64,000 nucleotides of DNA from Imbricaverruca yamaguchii (lineage: Eukaryota; Arthropoda; Thecostraca; Neoverrucidae), in NCBI GenBank assembly GCA_034440575.1, contig JAOTOL010001571.1, forward strand, positions 124,001-188,000, read 5' to 3'. Positions 12,740 to 24,004 of the stretch are shown in pieces (position 1 is the first letter of the stretch; every line of letters starts with the position of its first letter). Below the pieces are notes generated by a model. It worked only from the letters and a program-made list of their open reading frames with translations, ran no database searches and was not told the origin of the DNA. A program made the translations under genes and the position numbers.

Positions 12740-14890
12740 AGCAGAAATTCAGCGTAACGAACCTGATGGAAATCATGGGGTCACAAGAGATGCCTCTCAC
12801 GATGTGGCGCGTCGCAGCGATATGGATTCCTCACGGCCAGCGTGGATCGGCGACTACGTCACGCAGTGAGGACGGCGACGGTCCGACTGTCGGTCGTGTG
12901 TCGCCGCGCAACACGCCGAACCTCTCCCGCACGGTGTCAGTGTACGGTGAGCCGCTTCCGGGAAAATCGAGCCATGTTCTTCGCGGATAAAAAGAATGTG
13001 GTCATGCGTGTGCTTGCATGAATGTTTCATCGGTTGGCGTCCTCGTTAGCTTGCGGAACATTTACTGGTGAACGATTAATGCAAGAGCATTACCTAGAGA
13101 AAGAGAGATGAAGGATTTACGTATTGCTTATGCCAGAATTGCATTTTGATATCACTACCGAATTATTACCGAATGATTGTGCTTCAGAGTTAGTATTTTG
13201 TTTATTTGGCACCTTACATGGAAAGACGAAGGTGTCCCAAGATCCAAAGATAACAGCTAAATTGCATCAGCTCGTACCGAAGTGGTATATTCAAGCATAA
13301 ATATGTACGTATCACGAATCGCATGCCGTACCGCGGGAGCCTGACGCTTTTCCAGCGCGCTGCAGCCTCGCCGCCGCCGCCGTCGGCGCGGCGCGTCTTT
13401 AAGACGGGGCTTCCAGACTCAAATGTGTGCCATCGACCATCGTGATGACTAATTTCGCGAGCTTCCGTCCCCAAGTATCGCCGACACGCTGCCCAAGAGA
13501 AATCGCCGGGGCCATATGTGGTATGCTTTTAACTCAGATATGATTCTCATTTCAACCTTCCGAACAAAAGTAGAGCTTGCTGGGCTATTCCACAGGTTAG
13601 ATAATGCTTTATTATGAACAGTATATTTGTCTTATATGTTTATTTATATGCCCTGCCTGCAGACTACTCTGATAACTGTATTATTGTATTATTTCGCCGT
13701 GACCTTCCGCTGGCGGTTCTTGGAAGCAAGGCATTGGTAGGATTAGGAAGAGTCAGTAACCATATATATATAAACAAAATAGTATATAACATGGTGTAAA
13801 GCATATGATGTCTCTGCACGTTCAAGTAAGACAGTCAATACACATAATTGCCTACCCGGAAAGCTGGGTTGCATGCTCTTCCCTCAAAAACAAGAACGTG
13901 GCGCTCTACCAAAACCACCTTCCAAAGATTTTGGCCAAAATTCTGAGATCGGAGCCGATTGCCCAAGATCTTGGGAAGACTTTCGAGGTATGGGAACACC
14001 GCCGAATACACACTAGATGCGTTCAAAAGCTCCGGCTCCAGGATTTGTAGAATATAGCTTTGCACGGCTCCACTGTCATCTAAGGAAGGCGAAGGGAGCA
14101 CACAAATCCGCACGTCCCCTTTCGAGGTCCGGTCGACAAGCCGACCCTCTCGGATGGACGAATTATCCAGGTAGTTGCGCAGCAGTCATCATGCTTCCGC
14201 CACCAACATTAGACAAGTAACGCTCGAGAACACATCAAGTCATCTCTAGGAACTTTGCATGGACCGCATCATTTTGCACTCATAATAACGGAGGGTATCA
14301 GCTTTTTCATGTCTCCGTCACTGAATAACCCCTCCCCCGAAGTATGGAAGGGATGCACATGATCACTAGCATCACTCACGAGAGCGCGACGTTCGATTAT
14401 CCTTTCGACAGCCTTCTGGTGAACCATCCCGTCACCACCTGAGCACATCGCCAACCTGACAGCTTCAGAGTGAATCCAGCACCAATTACGTCACATCATG
14501 CGTCGGAATATTGCCCGAATGTGTGGGGTAGATATCTAAGGAACTCAATACTGCGGGTCGGCTTTTTAGCACCTTCAGAGCTTGAGCATAGCTGTCGAAT
14601 ATAATGGCTCATTGGGACGTAATTGTGAATAATGTAGGTCACGAGATCGATTAACTCCTGGGTCGGGGACAATTCCGATATGACCCTAAATAGAATGGAT
14701 CAAATTTTGGAAAACAAATATGGACGTCCTCTTGCCCGAAGTTCGACAAATAGCGGTCTGAAACAAAACACCCTTGTTTTATAACACATTATAATAGTTT
14801 CACAATGATGTAAGTATAATCAGTCAAGCCGTCGCTATCTGCAACTATGACCTCACCTGTCATTCGCTATTAGTTTATCACGCAGGAGTA
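12740..14890. other. Unassigned sequence
   Basis: No recognisable gene. A GC-rich stretch at 13330-13410 includes a short CGCCGCCGC run. An open frame on the minus strand (14454 to about 14377) ends in a CTC|GTGAGT donor-like site, but nothing else supports it. Confidence 0.4.
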
Positions 14891-14894
14891 AACA

Positions 14895-15252
14895 CGTACC
14901 AACTGACGCTGCAGGAGTGAAAATGTGCCAACGTACCTACTGACGCTGCAGGAGTGAAAATGTGCCAACTGGCGCTGCAGAAATTAAAACGTACCTACTG
15001 ACGCTGCACGAGTGAAAAACTGACGCCACAGGAGTGAAAACGTACCAACTGACGCTGAAAGAGTGAAAATATTCAAACTGGCGCTGCAGAAGTGAAAACG
15101 TACCAACTGACGCTGCAGGAGTGAAAGCGTGCTAACTGACGCTACAGGAGAGAAAACGCACCAACTGACGCTGCAGGAGTGAAAACGCACTAACTAACTC
15201 TACAGGAGTGAAAACGCACTAGCTGAGGCTGCAGGAGTGAAAACGTGCCAGC
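14895..15252. repeat. Degenerate ~29-bp tandem repeat
   Basis: About twelve copies built on ACTGACGCTGCAGGAGTG followed by AAAACGTACCA. Spacing is mostly 29 bp, with 22- and 37-bp variants. Substitutions and indels suggest an older array than the neighbouring 50-bp and 9-bp arrays. Confidence 0.9.
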
Positions 15253-15536
15253 TGCCACTGCCAGCGCAAATTGTGGCGAGATGCGGCGGCTCCACAGCGT
15301 CCGCCCCGCTGCAGGTGTTTACGCAGCAGGTAGACGTGCTGTCAGGCCCGAGCTGTCATTGGCCGGGTGCTCCCCGGGGGGCGTGCGGCTCGGTCGGCCG
15401 ACGCTGACAAACATGGCCCATCACTGGGATGGCCCTAGGCGGCGGCCGCCGCGTGACCACCGTCGCCGGCAGACGTGTAGCCGTGAGGAGCAAAACCGCC
15501 GCCGTGCCGCACCGCGCCCTCGGAGGAGCACAGTGC

Positions 15537-16200
15537 AGCGCTGCGTGGGGCCACGGGCTCACCGCGTCCGTGGAGGGGTGCGGTGCGGCACTAAGTAGGG
15601 CCAAGGGCTCACCGCGTCCGTGGAGGGGTACGGTGCGGCACTAAGTAGGGCCACGGGCTCACCGCGTCCGTGGAGGGGTACGGTGCGGCGCTGCGTGGGG
15701 CCACGGGCTCACCGCGTCCGTGGAGGGGTACGGTGCGGCGCTGCGTGGGGCCACGGGCTCACCGCGTCCGTGGAGGGGTACGGTGCGGCGCTGCGTGGGG
15801 CCACGGGCTCACCGCGTCCGTGGAGGGGTACGGTGCGCGCGGGGGCTCCGTGGGGGACGGTGCGGCGCTGCGTGGGGCCACGGGCTCACCGCGTCCGTGG
15901 AGGGGTACGGTGCGGCGCTGCGTGGGGCCACGGGCTCACCGCGTCCGTGGAGGGGTACGGTGCGGCGCTGCGTGGGGCCACGGGCTCACCGCGTCCGTGG
16001 AGGGGTACGGTGCGGCACTAAGTAGGGCCAAGGGCTCACCGCGTCCGTGGAGGGGTACGGTGCGGCGCTGCGTGGGGCCACGGGCTCACCGCGTCCGTGG
16101 AGGGGTACGGTGCGGCGCTGGGGGCAAGGGCCACCGCGCCGTAGGGGGGGGCCAGGTCCACCGCGCCCGTGGAGGGTTACGGTGCGGCACTAAGTAGGGC
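15537..16200. repeat. 50-bp GC-rich minisatellite, ~13 units
   Basis: Head-to-tail 50-bp units beginning CTGCGTGGGGCCACGGGCTC or the variant CTAAGTAGGGCCAAGGGCTC. They are interrupted once near 15838-15868 by a rearranged partial unit, and degenerate at the right end. The units are CpG-rich. The long open frames here exist because few stops occur in the unit, and three frames are open at once. Confidence 0.95.
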
Positions 16201-17170
16201 CAATGATCTGTGGACGCTGTCCGACGTGGCTGTAAGGAAATCCACATCTTCAACAGCACAAAGTCAGTCGGCATCTTCACATCAGTCCTTCCACATCTTC
16301 TTTAGTCCGCCTGTCTTGTCAATTGGTCTTCATGATCGGTGAATGAGTCAAGACGTGGTTCAACCAAGGATGTTTATTAACTCAGAAGACGATGTATCTT
16401 AAGATGTGTCATTTATAATTTTGATTGATGATGTGTAAATATTGACGTGTAAATGGACCATAGCCACATGTTCTGAACATCGTCCACCGAGAAGGTATGA
16501 TATTCATTTGAATGTCTCGTTTTGAATAGGACCTTTATTTATATTGAAAAATCATAATAAATGGCAAGCAACTCATTTGAAACCTAGAGCAGGTGAACCC
16601 GGAGGAGATTAAATGCGAAATTTACTGTCGTTTCCAACAAGCAATGACTTAAAGAGAATCTGTTCTCAAAATGCACGTACTCAATACTCAATGATTGCGT
16701 AAGCAGCACGGAGGTTTTGCCCCGGACTTCAGAACACAGCTTACTTCAGAACAAGTGAAGAGAAGTAAAAAATTACCTGAGTGAAATCGTAAGTTCAGCG
16801 TGTGTGCAGGTTTACAATTTTGGTAATTCTACTGACCTAACTCACCACACTGACACCGAGAAGAATCGAGTACTCATTCTAGGCAGATTATGACTTCAAT
16901 TTAAGCACATACAGGTATAATGTTGTCTTGGGCTGTGACGGGGCATCGATGCACTCAAACAAGCAGGGCGGCTGACTCAGGAGAGCCACTGGCCTCTCTG
17001 AGCACTGGTTGGAGCCACCGAGCGAGACTGTGGTACTCAGTACTATGAAGCTCAGCCGCTGGCGGAAGTCACCACTGGGTGCAGGGCTTTCCCAGGTCGG
17101 TTCTCCCCGCCGAACTACACTGGCCCCATCTGACCACATCCCTTGTGTTTTCAGCATCTCTGCGCGCCGA
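16201..17170. other. Unassigned sequence between two tandem arrays
   Basis: No gene recognised. A polypyrimidine-AG acceptor-like sequence (TTGTGTTTTCAG) lies at about 17143-17155, just before the 9-bp array. Open frames running through here are extensions of frames in the array. Confidence 0.4.
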
Positions 17171-17173
17171 GCA

Positions 17174-18243
17174 GGTGTCGGTGGTGTCGGTGGTGTCGGT
17201 GGTGTCGGTGGTGTCGGTGGTGTCGGTGGTGTCGGTGGTGTCGGTGGTGTCGGTGGTGTCGGTGGTGTCGGTGGTGTCGGTGGTGTCGGTGGTGTCGGTG
17301 GTGTCGGTGGTGTCGGTGGTGTCGGTGGTGTCGGTGGTGTCGGTGGTGTCGGTGGTGTCGGTGGTGTCGGTGGTGTCGGTGGTGTCGGTGGTGTCGGTGG
17401 TGTCGGTGGTGTCGGTGGTGTCGGTGGTGTCGGTGGTGTCGGTGGTGTCGGTGGTGTCGGTGGTGTCGGTGGTGTCGGTGGTGTCGGTGGTGTCGGTGGT
17501 GTCGGTGGTGTCGGTGGTGTCGGTGGTGTCGGTGGTGTCGGTGGTGTCGGTGGTGTCGGTGGTGTCGGTGGTGTCGGTGGTGTCGGTGGTGTCGGTGGTG
17601 TCGGTGGTGTCGGTGGTGTCGGTGGTGTCGGTGGTGTCGGTGGTGTCGGTGGTGTCGGTGGTGTCGGTGGTGTCGGTGGTGTCGGTGGTGTCGGTGGTGT
17701 CGGTGGTGTCGGTGGTGTCGGTGGTGTCGGTGGTGTCGGTGGTGTCGGTGGTGTCGGTGGTGTCGGTGGTGTCGGTGGTGTCGGTGGTGTCGGTGGTGTC
17801 GGTGGTGTCGGTGGTGTCGGTGGTGTCGGTGGTGTCGGTGGTGTCGGTGGTGTCGGTGGTGTCGGTGGTGTCGGTGGTGTCGGTGGTGTCGGTGGTGTCG
17901 GTGGTGTCGGTGGTGTCGGTGGTGTCGGTGGTGTCGGTGGTGTCGGTGGTGTCGGTGGTGTCGGTGGTGTCGGTGGTGTCGGTGGTGTCGGTGGTGTCGG
18001 TGGTGTCGGTGGTGTCGGTGGTGTCGGTGGTGTCGGTGGTGTCGGTGGTGTCGGTGGTGTCGGTGGTGTCGGTGGTGTCGGTGGTGTCGGTGGTGTCGGT
18101 GGTGTCGGTGGTGTCGGTGGTGTCGGTGGTGTCGGTGGTGTCGGTGGTGTCGGTGGTGTCGGTGGTGTCGGTGGTGTCGGTGGTGTCGGTGGTGTCGGTG
18201 GTGTCGGTGGTGTCGGTGGTGTCGGTGGTGTCGGTGGTGTCGG
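17174..18243. repeat. 9-bp tandem array, ~119 pure copies
   Basis: The unit GGTGTCGGT repeats for about 1070 bp with no variant that I can see. Because 9 is a multiple of 3, every one of the six frames is open for 400 codons or more (Gly-Val-Gly, Val-Ser-Val, Arg-Trp-Cys, and on the other strand Pro-Thr-Pro, Asp-Thr-Thr, His-Arg-His). These are not evidence for a protein. The G-rich strand has regularly spaced GG pairs and could form two-tier G-quadruplexes. The purity implies recent expansion or active homogenisation, or an assembly effect. Confidence 0.97.
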
Positions 18244-18611
18244 CCGCGGAGAGGACGATATGCTGTCGGCTGGCAAAATCGGAAAGTTGACACACCGGCC
18301 GGTGAATATGCTGATATTGTAAAAAGTGTAGGCCGCATTACAGGCGAATATTAACGCATGAAACCAACTATAGGTAACAAAACAATAATTCCCAATAAAA
18401 AGCCTCACAAGCTGCCTATAGGAAGTCTGAACGGATTAAGTGAGTGTTAAGATCACAGTGCAGTCGAATGTCCGTGAATATTAGTCAAAGGAGCATCACC
18501 TTGAATGTTTACACAGTCACGCGCCCTCCAGCATGCATGCAGAGCTCAAGTGACTTAGGATGCGATACGTTCACCAGATTGCAATACTAAACGCGAAAAC
18601 AGGAAGTGCTA

Positions 18612-20640
18612 AAAGATCAGTGCAACTCTGAGCCACAAGGGCCCTCTTGATTGCACTCAGTACACTGAACAAGTTGCCCACAAAATCTGCCAATCAGCCC
18701 TCCCTGTAATACTGAAAAGCAAGCCCTCTATTCTTATAATGATTGTCTTGCTGTTTTTAAAGATGTTCAATGTTCTGCTACTGACGATGTTTTCTGGCGG
18801 CTGGTTCCAGTGTTCCACTACCCTGTTGGTGAAGAAAGTTTGCCTTAACCTTGTTCTGCTGTGGTTAATTTTAATTTTGAATTTGTGACCTCTATTGATC
18901 ATTTCTGTTAAATTAAACATTTAAAGGATCCCCTCTCCAGACCATTGACAAATTTAAAGACCTCGATGAGATCTCTCAGCCTTCTATATCTAAGTGAAAA
19001 CATATTCAATTTCTTCAATCTTTCCTCATATGCCAGGTTGCTTATGCCATTAACCATTTTTGTAGCCCTCTTTTGTACTCTCTCTAAAGCCAACAATTTT
19101 TTCATAGCTAGGAGACCAAGCTTGGATGCAGTATTCCAAATGTGGCCTGATGTATGCACAGTAAAGCTTCCTGATCACTTCCTCACTTCTGTATGATACA
19201 TTCCTATTTGTTGCCCCGAGCATTCTCAGTGCCTTCTTCCTGGCTTCCTTGGTCTGTTCTGATGCCCCAATTTTGTGTTTAGAATAACGCCTAAATCCTT
19301 CTCCTGTTGAGTCACTGATAGCACTTGGCCACCCATCAAGTATGGAGCCTTCATATGCTGCTTACCTACATGCATGATTTGCACTTATCAAAGTTAAATT
19401 TCATTTGCCATTCTTCGGACCACTTCACAAGTTCGTCTAAGTCTTTTGCAGCGAGGATATGCTCATCTGACCTGTTATTGCCCTAAAGACCTTCAATCAT
19501 CTGCAAATTTCAAAACTTTACTGCTTAGGCCACTTTCAATGTTATTTTATTTACAAATATAATGAACAGTAATGGCTCTAGTACTGACCCTGGGGGACTC
19601 CACTGAGAACATTTTGCCATGATGACTTTGTACCATTTAGCATCACTCTTTGCTGTCTATCTGAAAGCCACAACTCTATCCATTTAAGATGCTACCTGCA
19701 ATACCATGGGACTGAAGCTGTATCATTAACCGTTTATGGGGTACCTTGTCAAAGGCCTTACTAAAGTCAAGATATGCTACATCAACTGATTTCCTGATCA
19801 AATTGTTCTGTGGCGAGTTCAAAAGTCCAAGAGGTTTGTGAGACACGATCGTCCTTTTCTAAATCCATGTTGAGTATCTTGAATCAATCTGCTACCTTGC
19901 AGATAACTAACTATTCTATCCTTGATAATTGATTCGAGTACCTTGCAGACTAGGGATGTGAGACTTATTGGCCTATAGTTTTAACTTTCCCTCTTTCTCC
20001 TTTCTTGAAAATAGGAACTACATTTGCCCTTTTCCAATCGGTTGGAATTTCATTATGTGAAACTGATCTACAAAATATTATACTAAGTGGAAATGCCAGT
20101 TCCTTTTCAGTTTCCCGCAAACCCTAGTAATATCGTAGGTCCTGTTGTCTTATTTGGCTTTATTTTCCTGATATGATTGTAAACAACATCACTACCAATG
20201 AAATCAACATCATTTGTCAGATCCCATGTATCTGAACTATGGTGTTCGGTCGGCAGATTGGTCTATCTTCATGTAAACACTGATTTGAACTGCTTGCTCA
20301 GCTCCTCCATCCTGTATCCTCCCAATGTAGTCCCGTTTACTTCCAGTGGGCAATTGTGTTAGAAACTTTACTCAGCTTGTAGAAACTAAAGAACTTTTAC
20401 TGTCCCAGTACAGTTTCTAGCTAAATCCGGTTCCTTTGCTCGCTTTGCTGCTCTGGTTTGCTTCACAGTGTCTCTAGCTTTCGATACGCCTTTAGATTAA
20501 TGACATTTGAGGTCTTTAAAAACTCTAAATGCGGTTTTCTTAGCCCTAATTGCTTTATCACGTCTGGTGTAAGTGTGCTGGCTTTCCTACCCTTTTTGCG
20601 TCTTTGCTGGGGGGACATGTCTAATCTGAGTTTCCTTTAA
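18612..20640 (-). mobile_element. CR1/jockey-like LINE fragment, copy 1
   Basis: On the minus strand this is a 5'-truncated non-LTR retrotransposon, closely similar over its 3' 1.7 kb to the copy at 52712-54446. It extends about 0.35 kb further upstream in ORF2, through the linker between endonuclease and RT (KAIRAKKTAF..., KAYRKL-like). The reverse transcriptase is scrambled by frameshifts and stops, and only short pieces stay open (e.g. 19159-18908 and 18920-18657, minus). The 3' end is near 18612, where similarity to copy 2 stops. It is dead and non-autonomous. Confidence 0.9.
18657..20330 (-). pseudogene. LINE ORF2 reverse transcriptase, broken copy
   Basis: Translating the minus strand in shifting frames gives the LINE RT order: NKAAGADEIYARVL-like fingers, the IPIFKKG...NYRPVSLTS block, the DFSKAFDKVPH motif, and the C-terminal LERVQKR and FFTNRVVEHWN segments. 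Several single-base indels separate these, so no frame exceeds about 90 codons. It is the same family as the copy at 52.7 kb; neither can encode an intact polymerase. Confidence 0.85.
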
Positions 20641-20665
20641 GTAAGATTTGTTTTCTTTGGGTTTA

Positions 20666-21062
20666 TTGGGTTTTTTTGTGGGCGCTTGCGTTGTTGTTTG
20701 TTTTGGCTTTTTTCTTGTGTTTGTGTGTTGTTTTGTTTGGTTTTCCGGTTTCTCGTAGTCTTGCCGTTTCCGGTCGGTCCGGTGCTGCTGGTGGTTCCGT
20801 CTGGTGTGCGGTTGGTTTTGTTTTGTGTGGGGGCGTTTTTTGTTAGTCCGGTGGCTTCTTTGTTTTCTGTTTCTTGTGTGTTGCTGGTGTGGGGGTTCTG
20901 TGTGGCTTGTTTGTGTTGTTTTGTGTGCTGGTCGTTTTTTCCTGCCTTTGGACTGTGCTTTTGGTCCCTTTTTGCTGGCCCTTTGCGTTTGTTCCCTGGT
21001 TTGTCTGTGTTTTCATCCTTCTGCCTGCTCGTGTCGGTTCTTGTTATTGGCGGTCTCTGGGT
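20666..21062. other. Adenine-depleted segment
   Basis: I count five A residues in 397 bases of the plus strand (20757, 20845, 20952, 21015, 21046); the rest is T, G and C without a simple repeat unit. All stop codons contain A on one strand or T on the other, so open frames result on both strands automatically. The segment begins right at the 5' end of the LINE fragment. Its origin is unknown. Confidence 0.85.
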
Positions 21063-21174
21063 CTATGCTCACTTTGGCTATGGGGTTCTGTGGCTACTGC
21101 TCCCTGGGACTTAGCACGAAACTCCGGTACGCTGATCAGGTGCTTTATGTATTTCCAACCTGAGACGGATGCTA

Positions 21175-21322
21175 AGCACCGGCTGCGGTGCCATGTGTAT
21201 GATAAGCTACCGTGCGAGGTATATGGTAGACTGCGGTGTGACTTGTGTGGTAAGCTGCCGTGCGAGGTATATGGTAGACTGCGGCGTGACGTGTGTGGTA
21301 AGCGGCCGTGCGAGGTATCCTA
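21175..21322. repeat. 48-bp tandem repeat, 3 units
   Basis: Three copies around CGTGCGAGGTAT at 21211, 21259 and 21307, spaced exactly 48 bp, with a GTATGGTAGACTGCGG-like segment between the first pairs. It lies between the adenine-poor segment and the LINE tail. Confidence 0.9.
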
Positions 21323-21334
21323 CGCGTCAAGACC

Positions 21335-21482
21335 TCCAGAACGCAAGCATTCATATATTGGACCCGAGCAGCGTGCAGCGCATATCCACTCGGATGACCT
21401 GAATGCTACTTCGATATCTGCATTCAAGCGGAAACTGAAAAGTATTTTACTCAGTAGCTATGTCGGAGGAAACCCAATCTAG
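21335..21482 (+). pseudogene. C-terminal tail of a second LINE-type polymerase
   Basis: The plus-strand frame contains ERKHSYIGPEQ...DDLNATSISAFKRKLKSILL. This matches the usual end of jockey-type reverse transcriptases (a SYxGPxxWNxLP, DLRxATSxxxFKRxLK pattern), although the WNSLP core is changed. A stop follows at 21480. The upstream part is replaced by the 48-bp repeat and adenine-poor segment, so only the tail survives. It is unlike the LINE at 18.6-20.6 kb. Confidence 0.65.
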
Positions 21483-21489
21483 TTATGGT

Positions 21490-23630
21490 GTGCATGTGGC
21501 TTTCTGTCTTTTGATTTTGCACCATCGCTTATGTGTCCTGTGCTCTTGTGTATAATCTTGTGTATGGTCTGGGAGTTTATCCATTTATCATGCGCAATTA
21601 TTTTTCTTGTGCTACGTTGTGCACTTGTATCTTATGACTTCTTGTATAATGGACGATCATATAATAGCTCATTGTATGGATATGGTCTGGGAACGGTGAC
21701 AATAGAACGCGTGTAATACTCCTATAAGGCGCCGTTATCACGAGCGAGCTGGATTAGCGATACCAAGTGGCTACAGGCATAGGGCAGGTCACCAAGCAAC
21801 AACAGGGAACGTTTGGATGGATCGCGACTGCGTTATCTTGGCAGCTCGCAAAGACATGTATCCAACTGCGTTTAATTCTTAAAAAAAGAGTAGGACCTTC
21901 AAAAATCAGCGACACCCATTTCGACAATTCAGTACAGAGTTCTCATATTTGGAATACCTGCAGCTTTTCGACTGAGGAGCCCAATTTGGGAAATAGCGCA
22001 TTCAATTTCGCATTCGTGCATTGAACACCAATCTGATTCAGCCGATATTGACTACATTATATTTCCCACAACGGACTCGTCCGTCGAATATGGTGTACGT
22101 ATCTCCGGCTTTATGCAGCATGCCAACCTGTTGGATTAGCGTAGGCGCCACGCGGCGTCACGGTCCCCAAGCCTCGAAGCCGTCCCGCTCTGTCTATCTC
22201 GCATATAACCCTTCAGCATGATGGACGGCTGGCGGCAGAAACTGGCCGGCCAGATCAAGTGATGACGTGACGTCACAGGCGACAAGGGGGCTGCCGACAG
22301 GACGGCTGGCGGGCGCTTGACAACGACACTGGACGGCAGCCGACCAGGTTCCGTCCCCCCCAAAAAAGAAGTTCTTTGAAAGAAAACGTGCGCACTTTCA
22401 AAAGCATGCTGGTGCAAAACATGCATGCAAAGTAAATGGTTAGCAGGTCTATCTCTGGAATTCCGTACGAACAGATAATTTAATTGCCGTGACGAAAAGG
22501 TATTGCAGTTTCAAGGGCGTGATGGTCGGGCTGAGCTGCTCCCCAAATACATTTTAATATCATATACACGGGGAAGACTTGCCCGGGCTTTGCCCTTGAT
22601 CGGAATCGAACTCGTTGAAGCTCAGATGGCAAATAATGAGGGGTCGTATGAAAGGGCTGGCTTTCTAAACATGGAAGTCAGGATAAAGAAGAGCAGCATT
22701 GGCGATGATTTCAATATTACCATAATCTACAACTACGTGAGAGTGTCCACCATAAGTAGTTATTATACGTGTAAAGTAAGTATATTTCACATTTCGCTAT
22801 CGGTATGCATAGCGCTCAGCCCACTGTTGAGCGGGTACCTTGCACTGCGCTTCCAATCGGTTGTGTGACAATTTTTCAGCTATGCAAACTTTGCGACATG
22901 ATATCGATAAATATCATGTGCGGAAAATGGAGAAAGTTGAGTTATTGACCGCTCGCCGATCGTATTTTTGAATCTCAGTATCAGCATAACCTTTCTAAAA
23001 TGGCGTCGAACCAACATGGAGGTGGACTGAAAGCACATGACTTGTCTGATATGAAAGGCAACATTCGATGAATCGAAGTTCTGGTGTACAACCATGGTCA
23101 GAGGCAATCAATTTCGAATGAGACTGCCAATGCTGGCGAGCCGTTTAGCGGAGCGATTCACTTCAATGAATGTTTCAAGTCCTTGGGCGTGCGAGTCGTC
23201 GCCATTATTAGCCACGGCGCCCCCCCCCGCTCTGCCCCACGGCCGTCTGCAGTCGCGCTGTGGGGGCGTGCCGGACGCCGCCTGTCGCTGCCGCTACTTT
23301 ATAAGACTGTGTGTGAAATGACCGTGTCCAGTGCTTTTGGCCTGGATGGTGTGCCACTGCCGGCAGTAAAACGTTATTCCTCAGTTGTAGCACCACATTT
23401 GGTGCGAATTGTTCCATCGTTATTACCACCACTTGTCCTGCCGTGCGTAAAATAGCCTAGGTCGTGTCCGTAAATGAGCTGTCCGGCGACGTCAGGGTTC
23501 CATCCAGTTCCAGGTACACGTCACCGGTGTTCCAGCTGCAAAGCTAGCCGAACAAAATAACTTGTAATCAGCTCGGCCAATGTCTTTCTGGCCGCGACAT
23601 AACCTTTCACTATCAGTGTGCACGCCGCTC
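21490..23630. other. Unassigned sequence
   Basis: 21490-21720 may be the 3' UTR of the LINE tail just upstream. A CRE-like palindrome TGACGTCA occurs at about 22268-22275. An open frame on the plus strand at 22503-22868 has no recognisable domain. Nothing else is supported. Confidence 0.4.
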
Positions 23631-23639
23631 ACCAGACTG

Positions 23640-24000
23640 CAGGGAGGATGCCGAGCCCTACCCTGTCGAGCGAGTGTCTGACAATTCTGAACGAGGCGAA
23701 GTTTGTTTTGCTACGACCGCTGATCTTAGTAAAGCGCTTATCAGCGCGGGTCATAGCATTCTTCTTGGGAAGTTTGGATAGTGTGGAATTAATCCAGACT
23801 GGTTGAGAAGTTGTTTGACCGACCGAAAACAAAAAGTAAGAGGGGAAGCAGGCGTGTTACGGATTTATTCTGGAGTGCCGCGGGGCTCGATAGCCGAAGC
23901 GACCCTGTTTAATCTCCTCACTAACCACGTGCACCGCCACCTACCGCAGTGTAAGATCATTGCATACTCCAACGACACTCAGCTGCCGCATTGTTCTCTT
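23640..24000 (+). pseudogene. Jockey-type reverse transcriptase fragment
   Basis: The frame at 23795-23995 reads DWLRSCLTDRKQKVR, then SGVPRGSIAEATLFNLLTNH, then CKIIAYSNDTQLPHCS. This is the RT core order WLxSYLxxRxQxV, SGVPQGSxLGPxLFxxxxND and YADDTQL. The catalytic YADD is changed to YSND, so at least one metal-binding Asp is lost. The preceding frame (23690-23800, LNEAKFVLL...) fits the upstream region after a frameshift. It is a third, older LINE lineage in this window. Confidence 0.75.
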
Positions 24001-24004
24001 GCTC

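Noticed and set aside
14895..15252. CRISPR-like regular spacing
   Set aside because: The interspersed bases are themselves repetitive and unit length varies; this is a tandem array in a eukaryotic genome.
15245..16197. Overlapping 100-175-codon frames rich in Arg and Gly
   Set aside because: Products of the 50-bp minisatellite, open in three frames at once.
16888..18408. Open frames of 395-506 codons on both strands through the 9-bp array
   Set aside because: All six frames are open because the unit is nine bases with no stop; no non-repeat domain is attached.
20686..21482. Hydrophobic 142- and 202-codon plus-strand frames, like membrane proteins
   Set aside because: The frames stay open because A is almost absent; hydrophobicity follows from T-rich codons.
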